Of a stretch of DNA of 27,925 nt, positions 23,329-27,925 are shown piece by piece. This stretch comes from JAXHTH01 sp034211115 (GTDB taxonomy: Bacteria; Planctomycetota; Phycisphaerae; Phycisphaerales; SM1A02). The notes under the pieces were generated by a model that saw only the letters and a program-made list of their open reading frames with translations, was not told the origin of the DNA and searched no databases. The stretch lies in NCBI GenBank assembly GCA_034211115.1, contig JAXHTH010000364.1, forward strand, positions 1-27,925. Direction: 5' to 3'. Both the position numbers and the translations under genes were made by a program. How positions within the stretch are numbered: position 1 is the stretch's first letter; the number at the start of each line of letters is the position of its first letter.

Positions 23329-23363
23329 GCACGACCTTCCGCTGCGCTGCAGGTCGTGGCACC
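23329..23363 (-). repeat. GGTGCCACG hairpin element 3
   Basis: On the minus strand the element opens GGTGCCACG and closes CGTGC. CACGACCT (23330-23337) pairs with AGGTCGTG (23351-23358) around a 13-nt loop. It begins 11 nt past the stop of the small membrane protein gene, so it may also act at that gene's 3' end. Confidence 0.7.
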
Positions 23364-23373
23364 AGGGCGCCGG

Positions 23374-23841
23374 CTACGGCGTGCCGCCTGCGACCGGGCC
23401 GAAGGCGCCGACGAACGTGAGTGTGGCCAGAATGGCATCGAGGATGAGCAGGCCCACGATCATCGCGTGGACGAGGCGCCGGCCGGTGAACTGGCCGTCA
23501 TCATCCAGCAGGGTGCGGAATCGGCCGGTGACGCTCGCCGCCTCGCCCTGGAGCTTCTCGGCGATCCGGTCCAGGTGCCGGGCGCGATCCAGCGCGTAGA
23601 GATCGCCGCGGGTGTTGAGCAGGTAGAGGATGAGGGTGACGAGGGCGGTGAGGACGAGGGCGAAGCCGCCCCAGATCCCGCCGATCGTCCACGCCCCGGC
23701 CAGGCCGGCCGCCTGGAGGATGAGGATAATGAGCGTGCGGCCCCAGATGAGGCGGGCGTGGTGGTTGTGGTCGGCCAGGAGGGCGCTGAAGACGGTCGGC
23801 GTCGCCCACTTGCCCAGCTTGGTGTTGCCTGCATCCGCCAT
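23374..23841 (-). CDS. Small membrane protein of unknown function (155 aa)
   Basis: I do not recognise this family. The ATG at 23841 has an excellent AAGGAG seven nt upstream, and this decides the start over a longer frame to 23874. The protein has a soluble N-terminus with a His-rich patch (ADHNHHARLIWGR), two close transmembrane helices (about 33-53 and 55-75), a charged cytoplasmic helix-forming segment (77-118, LDRARHLDRIAEKLQGEAASVTGRFRTLLDDDGQ) and a last helix (about 124-148). It lies downstream of murA with its own likely promoter, so it need not be part of a murA operon. Confidence 0.75.
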   Translation of the reverse strand: MADAGNTKLGKWATPTVFSALLADHNHHARLIWGRTLIILILQAAGLAGAWTIGGIWGGFALVLTALVTLILYLLNTRGDLYALDRARHLDRIAEKLQGEAASVTGRFRTLLDDDGQFTGRRLVHAMIVGLLILDAILATLTFVGAFGPVAGGTP

Positions 23842-23898
23842 GTCATCGCTCCTTCTTCCGGGGGCCCGTCCCATCGAGCGGGACCGTTGCTTATATCT

Positions 23899-23927
23899 GT
23901 TATCGGCGATCTGTCGGCGGACCGCAA
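23899..23927 (-). promoter_or_regulatory. Probable promoter of the small membrane protein gene
   Basis: On the minus strand TTGCGG (23922-23927), a 17-nt spacer and GATAAC (23899-23904, 4/6) lie about 58 nt before the start at 23841. Confidence 0.4.
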
Positions 23928-23992
23928 GCGCCGAGGGCGAGATCGATCCGCTCCAGCGTCAATTGCCCAGTCTAAACAGCCGGTCGCAGCGC

Positions 23993-25396
23993 TCACGCCC
24001 GCCCGCCGGTGCGGCGGGCGGGTTTCTTCGCGGGCGGCGTCTCGACGAGCGGCGGCTCGGCTTTCGCCTCCGCCTTTGCCTCCGCCTTCGCCTCGACCTC
24101 CTCGCGCGGTCGGTCGGGGTTGAAGCGCTCGATGGTCGCTCCCAGCGCTGTGAGCGTCTCCTCCATCCGGACGTAGCCGCGGTCGAGGTGATACACGCGG
24201 CTGACGGTCGTCTCGCCTTCCGCGGCGAGACCCGCGAGCACGAGACTGGCCGAGGCGCGGAGATCGCTGGCCATCACCGGCGCGCCGATCAGACGCGGCC
24301 CGCCCTGCACCACCACCGTCGGCCCCTGGCGGAAGAGCTGCGCGCCCATCCGCGTCAACTCCGCCACGTGCATGAACCGCTCCGGGAAGATCTTCTCCGT
24401 GATGATGCTGTTGCCATCGGCGAAGCAGAGCAGGGCCATCATCTGCGCCTGCACGTCCGTCGGGAAGCCGGGATACGGTTGCGTCGTGATGATGGACGGC
24501 TTCAGGCGCCGATCGCACGTCACCTGCACCGTGCACGCCCCCGGAGTCTCTGCTTCATCGAGGCGCTTCACGTGCACGCCGATCTGCTCGAGGCGATCGA
24601 TGACGGCGAGCAGGTAGTCGTGGGGGAAGTGCTTGATGGTGACATCGCCGTTCGTGATGGCGGCGGCGATGGCGAAGGTGGCGGCGACGACGCGGTCGGG
24701 CACGACATCGTGCCCGGTCCCGCCGAGCTGCTCGACGCCGTCGATGGTGATGCGGGGCGAGCCGGCGCCGCTGATCTCCGCCCCCATCGCGTTGAGGAGA
24801 TTGGCGAGATCGACGATCTCCGGCTCGCACGCGGCGGACTCGATGATCGTGCGGCCCTCCGCGAGGGTGGCGGCGCTCATCACGTTCGCGGTGCCCAGCA
24901 CGGTCGAGCCGAACGGCCCGCCGAGGAAGACGGTGGTGCCGTGCAGGCGGTCGGCGGTGGCGATGATGTCGCCGCCTTTGAGTTCGATGCGCGCCCCCAG
25001 CGCTTCCAGGCCGCGCAGGTGCAGATCGACGGGGCGCGGGCCGATGTTGCACCCGCCGGGCATCGAGACCGACGCCCGCTTGCGCCGCGCCAGGGTGGGA
25101 CCGAGCACGCAGATGCTCGCCCGCATCGTCGAGACGATCTCGTACCGCGCGTGGGTGGCGGAGAGATCGACATTGCGCAGCGTGATCTCGCCGTCGCGCC
25201 GATCGGCGGCGCAGCCCAGCTCCTCCAGGAGCCGCACGAGATTGGAGGTGTCGGAAAGAACGGGCACCCGGCGGAGTGTGACCGGCTCGTCGGCGAGGAG
25301 GGCGGCGGCCATGAGGGGCAGGGAGGCGTTCTTCGAGCCGTCCACCGCCATACGGCCGGCCAGCCGCGCGCCGCCCTGAATTCGGAAGGCATCCAT
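23993..25396 (-). CDS. murA: UDP-N-acetylglucosamine 1-carboxyvinyltransferase MurA
   Basis: MurA adds enolpyruvate from PEP to UDP-GlcNAc, the first committed step of peptidoglycan synthesis. The 467-residue product has the family opening (FRIQGGARLAGRMAVDGSKNASLPLMAAALLADEPVTL). It keeps catalytic Cys116 in PGGCNIGPRPVDLHL, and PGFPTDVQAQMMAL and ASDLRASASLVLAGLAAEGETTVSRVYHLDRGY. Fosfomycin binds the Cys at this position in other MurA enzymes. About 36 residues beyond the normal end form an Ala/Lys/Glu-rich repeat (AKAEAKAEAKAE) and a basic tail (PPAKKPARRTGGRA), which is unusual. The ATG at 25396 has AGGACTC just upstream. Longer frames lack family similarity. Confidence 0.95.
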   Translation of the reverse strand: MDAFRIQGGARLAGRMAVDGSKNASLPLMAAALLADEPVTLRRVPVLSDTSNLVRLLEELGCAADRRDGEITLRNVDLSATHARYEIVSTMRASICVLGPTLARRKRASVSMPGGCNIGPRPVDLHLRGLEALGARIELKGGDIIATADRLHGTTVFLGGPFGSTVLGTANVMSAATLAEGRTIIESAACEPEIVDLANLLNAMGAEISGAGSPRITIDGVEQLGGTGHDVVPDRVVAATFAIAAAITNGDVTIKHFPHDYLLAVIDRLEQIGVHVKRLDEAETPGACTVQVTCDRRLKPSIITTQPYPGFPTDVQAQMMALLCFADGNSIITEKIFPERFMHVAELTRMGAQLFRQGPTVVVQGGPRLIGAPVMASDLRASASLVLAGLAAEGETTVSRVYHLDRGYVRMEETLTALGATIERFNPDRPREEVEAKAEAKAEAKAEPPLVETPPAKKPARRTGGRA

Positions 25397-25476
25397 GAGT
25401 CCTGGCGTTCCTCTCGGTGCTGGGTGAAGAAGGAGCGCCGCGCGAAGCGGCTCCCGGCGCTCTTCGACATATCGGG

Positions 25477-25491
25477 CCTGCGGACCGCAGG
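25477..25491. promoter_or_regulatory. 15-bp palindrome upstream of murA
   Basis: CCTGCGG-A-CCGCAGG is a perfect palindrome around one central base, about 80 bp before the murA start, with ATATCGG on both sides as a direct repeat. It could be an operator or an RNA stem in the leader. No regulator is known. Confidence 0.3.
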
Positions 25492-25742
25492 ATATCGGCG
25501 GGGTCGGAGCGGGCGCGGGGGGGAGGCGCAACTGACGGCTTGTCCCCACTTGCCCACGCGGAACCGTCCGCCGGAGACGCGCCCCCGTCCGCCTGCGCGG
25601 CCTTGGGTGCCGCCTCGGTGGATCGTACGGTCTCGTCACCCCCCTCCCGCCTCGAGGCGAAGACGGGGGCGAACCGTGATCGGGCCGACGGGGGATGGTC
25701 GACGGGGCGCTCTGGCGGCGTCGCCGTCCTCCGCTTCAACTA

Positions 25743-25763
25743 CCTTCCCTGCCGCAGGGAAGG
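25743..25763 (+). other. First of two adjacent hairpins
   Basis: CCTTCCCTG-CCG-CAGGGAAGG is a perfect 9-bp stem placed 7 nt before the terminator-like hairpin. Confidence 0.6.
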
Positions 25764-25770
25764 CCCACTC

Positions 25771-25804
25771 AGCCGCGGCCCTGCCGGCCGCGGCTGTCTT
25801 TTCG
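25771..25804 (+). terminator. Terminator-like hairpin with no gene upstream on its strand
   Basis: AGCCGCGGCC and GGCCGCGGCT form a perfect 10-bp stem around CTGCC, followed directly by GTCTTTTC. The nearest plus-strand gene upstream is the FG-GAP/ABC region over 11 kb away, so it would end an unannotated transcript or attenuate the leader of the fibro-slime gene 174 nt downstream. Confidence 0.45.
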
Positions 25805-25977
25805 CATCCCCCGAGGCGGCGTCGGATCGTGGGGCGATAACGGCGGGGCCGGCACAGGCCGCACAGCTTCTCGTCCGCCCCGCCCTTCGCCGCGATGACG
25901 ATTTCATCCGCCGAAGGCGAATCGTACGTTTGATCTCACGGGTGCTTGGGTTGTGCTAGGAAGGAAGGAGTCCACCC

Positions 25978-26892
25978 ATGAACACGCATTCACACTCTGC
26001 CGTCAGCCTCAAGTTCGGCTTTTACGCCGTGGCTGGCGCGATGGGGGCGCTCTGGCTTGCCCCGGCGCCCGCGCAGGCCGGCGATGTGCCGGAGACCATT
26101 GAGCTGAGCGGCATTGTCCGCGACTTCCGCGAGCAGTCCGACGAGAACGGCCATACCGACTTCGAGCAGCGTCCGGATCTCGGCTTCGGCCACTACTGCG
26201 GCAACGTCTCGCCCTATCTCGGTGAGGACCGCAAGCCGGTGTTCACCGGCGAGGGCTGGAAGGTCGCCTCCCAGTGGCGCGATGCGGAGGGCCGGCCCAT
26301 CTGCTACACGCTCTACGATGCGGAGATGGGCGACCAGGCCGGGGCGCAGGGTTCGCCGAGCACGGGCGGCATCGAGTCCGCCGACAGTTTCTACCAGTGG
26401 TTCCACGACGTGCCCGGCTCGAACATCTCCATGCCTCTGGTCATCACGCTCACCTTCGTGCTCCAGGACGACGGCAGCTACCTCTTCGATGACAAGCTGG
26501 ACCCGCTCTACAGCAATCTCGGCGGGTTCTTCCCCATCGAGGACCAGTTGTTCGGCAATCCCGGCGGCAGCCCCGATCGCAACTTCCACTTCACGTTCGA
26601 ACTGCACACCGAGTTCGTCTACGAGGAAGGCACCGGCCAGGTGTTCAAGTTCATCGGCGACGACGACGTGTGGGTCTACGTGGACAACAAGCTCGTGATT
26701 GACCTGGGCGGCGTCCACGCGGCCACCGAGCAGTACGTGGACATGGATCGCCTCGGCCTCACGGACGGCGAGACCTATACGCTGGACTTCTTCTTCGCCG
26801 AGCGGCACCGGACGCAGTCCAACTTCCGCGTGCAGACGAACCTGAAGCTGGAGAACACCGAGCTGCCCACAATCACCGCGGCCTTCGATTGA
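25978..26892 (+). CDS. Secreted fibro-slime domain protein
   Basis: The 304-residue protein has a signal peptide (1-34, ending APAQA before GDVPET) and a single fibro-slime domain. This starts at ELSGIVRDFREQSDENGHTDFEQ and ends with the PA14-like core FKFIGDDDVWVYVDNKLVIDLGGVHAATEQYVDMDRLGLTDGETYTLDFFFAERHRTQSNFRVQTNL. The domain is known from Fibrobacter surface proteins and Dictyostelium slime proteins and is thought to bind carbohydrate, with Asp pairs (DDDVW) like the PA14 calcium site. Unlike the other exported proteins in the window it has no dockerin-like tail or other anchor, so it may be released or held by binding. AAGGAAGGAG lies 8 nt before the ATG, and a strong terminator follows. 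Confidence 0.92.
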   Translation: MNTHSHSAVSLKFGFYAVAGAMGALWLAPAPAQAGDVPETIELSGIVRDFREQSDENGHTDFEQRPDLGFGHYCGNVSPYLGEDRKPVFTGEGWKVASQWRDAEGRPICYTLYDAEMGDQAGAQGSPSTGGIESADSFYQWFHDVPGSNISMPLVITLTFVLQDDGSYLFDDKLDPLYSNLGGFFPIEDQLFGNPGGSPDRNFHFTFELHTEFVYEEGTGQVFKFIGDDDVWVYVDNKLVIDLGGVHAATEQYVDMDRLGLTDGETYTLDFFFAERHRTQSNFRVQTNLKLENTELPTITAAFD

Positions 26893-26978
26893 GTTTCCCG
26901 AGCATCACGCGCCCCGGCCGCGGCCTCCTCCGGACGGCCGCCGCGGGGCCCTTCTCCGACGTGTGGTGATGCGACTCA

Positions 26979-27020
26979 GCCGGCGTGAGCCTCCCGGGCT
27001 CACGCCGGCCTTTTCTTTTT
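26979..27020 (+). terminator. Intrinsic terminator of the fibro-slime gene
   Basis: GCCGGCGTGAGCC and GGCTCACGCCGGC form a perfect 13-bp stem with loop TCCCG, followed by CTTTTCTTTTT. This is the clearest rho-independent terminator in the window. Confidence 0.92.
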
Positions 27021-27056
27021 GCCCGTCCCGGCCGAGCAATTCGCGCGGCGCGCGCA

Positions 27057-27062
27057 TACATT
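27057..27062 (+). promoter_or_regulatory. Candidate -10 box of the FNR gene
   Basis: TACATT (4/6) ends 8 nt before the ATG at 27071, and there is no ribosome site. This fits a leaderless transcript. No clear -35 is visible. Confidence 0.28.
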
Positions 27063-27070
27063 GTTCCGTG

Positions 27071-27925
27071 ATGATTGATCAGACCACGAGCACGGCGCCG
27101 CGGTTTCCGGAGGCGAAGCTCCATCTCGTGCGCCCCGAGGCGCCCGCGGCGGGCACGGTGGTCTCGTCGCGACGGTGCGTAAGGAGCAGGGCCTCGAGTT
27201 TCATCCGTCACATCGAGATCGACATCTCCGGCACGCCGCTCGCCGGCAACGTCCGCGCCGGCCAGTCCTTCGGCGTGATCCCGCCCGGGACGGATGCACG
27301 CGGCCGGCCGCAGCGCCCGCGTCTGTATTCGCTCGCCTGTCCTTCGTGGGGCGAAGACGGCGCGGGCCACGTGATCTCCACCACGCCCAAGCGCGTCATC
27401 GAGGAGCGACGCCCGCAGCGGCCGGGTGACGATCCGCACGATCATCGCCTCGTCCTCGGCCTCTGCTCGAACTACCTCTGCGATCTGCGCATCGGCTCGG
27501 AGATCCTCATCACGGGGCCGGCGGGGCGCAGCTTCCTTCTGCCCGCCGAGCCGGCCGAGCACGACTACCTGTTCATCTCCACCGGCACGGGCATCGCCCC
27601 GTTCCGCGGGATGGTGAAGGAACTGCTGGAGCATCCGGACGGGCCGTGCCCCAGCGCGGTTCATCTCGTGTCCAGTTCGCCCTACGCCAACGACCTGATT
27701 TACGAGGACGAGTTTCGCGCGCTGGCCGCGAGCCACGAGAACTTCCGCTATCACCCCGCCGTCACCCGGGAGCTGCGCCCGCCGGGCCGTCCGGGCGTGC
27801 GCGTGCACGCGCTGATCGAGGAACTGGTGGACGAAGTGTTCGGTCCGCTGCTGGCGAACCCGCGCACGCTCATCTACATCTGCGGCCTCGCGGGCATGCA
27901 GCTCGATCTCTTCCGGATGCTCGCC
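27071..27925 (+). CDS. Plant-type ferredoxin-NADP reductase (3' truncated)
   Basis: The frame stays open to the window edge; 285 residues are visible and a short C-terminal part is missing. The FAD-binding domain has RPRLYSLA (83-90) and GLCSNYLCDL (130-139), like the GVCSNFLCDL of plant-type FNR. The NADP domain has ISTGTGIAPFRGMV (169-182) and the IYICGLAGMQ segment (about 268-277). The enzyme moves electrons between ferredoxin or flavodoxin and NADP in the cytoplasm. Related sequences occur in the reductase part of benzoyl-CoA oxygenase, but no oxygenase gene is seen here. The start is the ATG at 27071; a GTG directly before it is possible. It is separated from the fibro-slime gene by the terminator. 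Confidence 0.88.
   Translation, partial: MIDQTTSTAPRFPEAKLHLVRPEAPAAGTVVSSRRCVRSRASSFIRHIEIDISGTPLAGNVRAGQSFGVIPPGTDARGRPQRPRLYSLACPSWGEDGAGHVISTTPKRVIEERRPQRPGDDPHDHRLVLGLCSNYLCDLRIGSEILITGPAGRSFLLPAEPAEHDYLFISTGTGIAPFRGMVKELLEHPDGPCPSAVHLVSSSPYANDLIYEDEFRALAASHENFRYHPAVTRELRPPGRPGVRVHALIEELVDEVFGPLLANPRTLIYICGLAGMQLDLFRMLA

Larger units (their letters stand above)
22925..23373 (-). other. Palindrome-rich intergenic region without a gene
   Basis: These 449 bases hold tandem repeats, three hairpins with a shared frame and a larger inverted repeat, each listed separately. Open frames here encode only low-complexity Arg/Pro-rich sequence and are not believable genes. The region separates the small membrane protein gene from the RNase HII-like gene, both on the minus strand. 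Confidence 0.6.
25397..25977. other. Divergent intergenic region between murA and the fibro-slime gene
   Basis: No convincing gene lies in these 581 bases. A plus-strand frame from 25417 to 25959 is low-complexity and has no family features. The region contains a 15-bp palindrome (25477-25491), a double hairpin with terminator features (25743-25804) and a strong ribosome site AAGGAAGGAG (25960-25969) for the fibro-slime gene. No clear promoter for either flanking gene was found. Confidence 0.5.

Noticed and set aside
23998..24029. Strong 10-bp GC hairpin followed by TTTCTTC on the plus strand
   Set aside because: It lies inside the murA coding end, and no plus-strand gene precedes it. The Ala/Arg/Pro codons explain the GC symmetry.
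25417..25959. A 180-codon plus-strand frame upstream of the fibro-slime gene
   Set aside because: It is Arg/Ala/Gly-rich with no motif, and it runs through the double hairpin.
1..27925. tRNA, rRNA, transposase, phage or defence genes
   Set aside because: None was recognised by eye on either strand. A tRNAscan or HMM search was not possible here.

Overview
The window is GC-rich, densely coded bacterial DNA. It most likely comes from a planctomycete of the Phycisphaerae type. The evidence is three secreted proteins ending in Cys-flanked, dockerin-like EF-hand pairs, a membrane protein with the C-x2-CGY-x2-RGL-x6-C-x2-C zinc ribbon common in that group, a fibro-slime protein, and many palindromic intergenic repeats. 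The assignment is an inference from protein style. No rRNA, tRNA, CRISPR array, insertion sequence or phage gene was seen.

Layout. 1-2036 (+): the end of one and all of a second parallel beta-helix protein with dockerin-like tails. 2219-2671 (-): an unknown protein. 2847-3938 (+): prmC. 4272-6821 (+): an 849-residue FG-GAP propeller protein with the same type of tail. 7126-8823 (-): a PAS-GAF-receiver protein whose kinase-like phosphoacceptor helix lacks its histidine. 9034-14274 (+): a four-gene operon of ABC ATPase, ABC-2 permease, GldG-like protein and DUF4340 protein, the first three coupled by ATGA overlaps. 14407-21479 (-): in transcription order fusA, two tandem membrane SpoIIE-type phosphatases, ribD and a zinc-ribbon membrane protein. 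21953-25396 (-): in transcription order murA, a small membrane protein and a divergent RNase HII-like protein. 25978-26892 (+): a fibro-slime protein with a strong terminator. 27071-end (+): a plant-type ferredoxin-NADP reductase cut by the window edge.

Themes. The secreted proteins look like surface or extracellular products. The receiver protein and the two phosphatases look like signalling parts, and the paired phosphatases probably act on unseen phosphoprotein partners. The remaining genes are housekeeping: translation (prmC, fusA), cell wall (murA), riboflavin (ribD) and redox (FNR).

The least explained signals are non-coding. All three convergent gene ends carry hairpin repeats: a 56-bp element (two copies) and a 37-bp element (two copies, opposite orientation). 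The 449-bp gap upstream of the RNase HII-like gene is a mosaic of 16-17-bp tandem repeats and three hairpins that share a GGTGCCACG ... CGTGC frame but have different stems. An orphan terminator-like double hairpin lies upstream of the fibro-slime gene.
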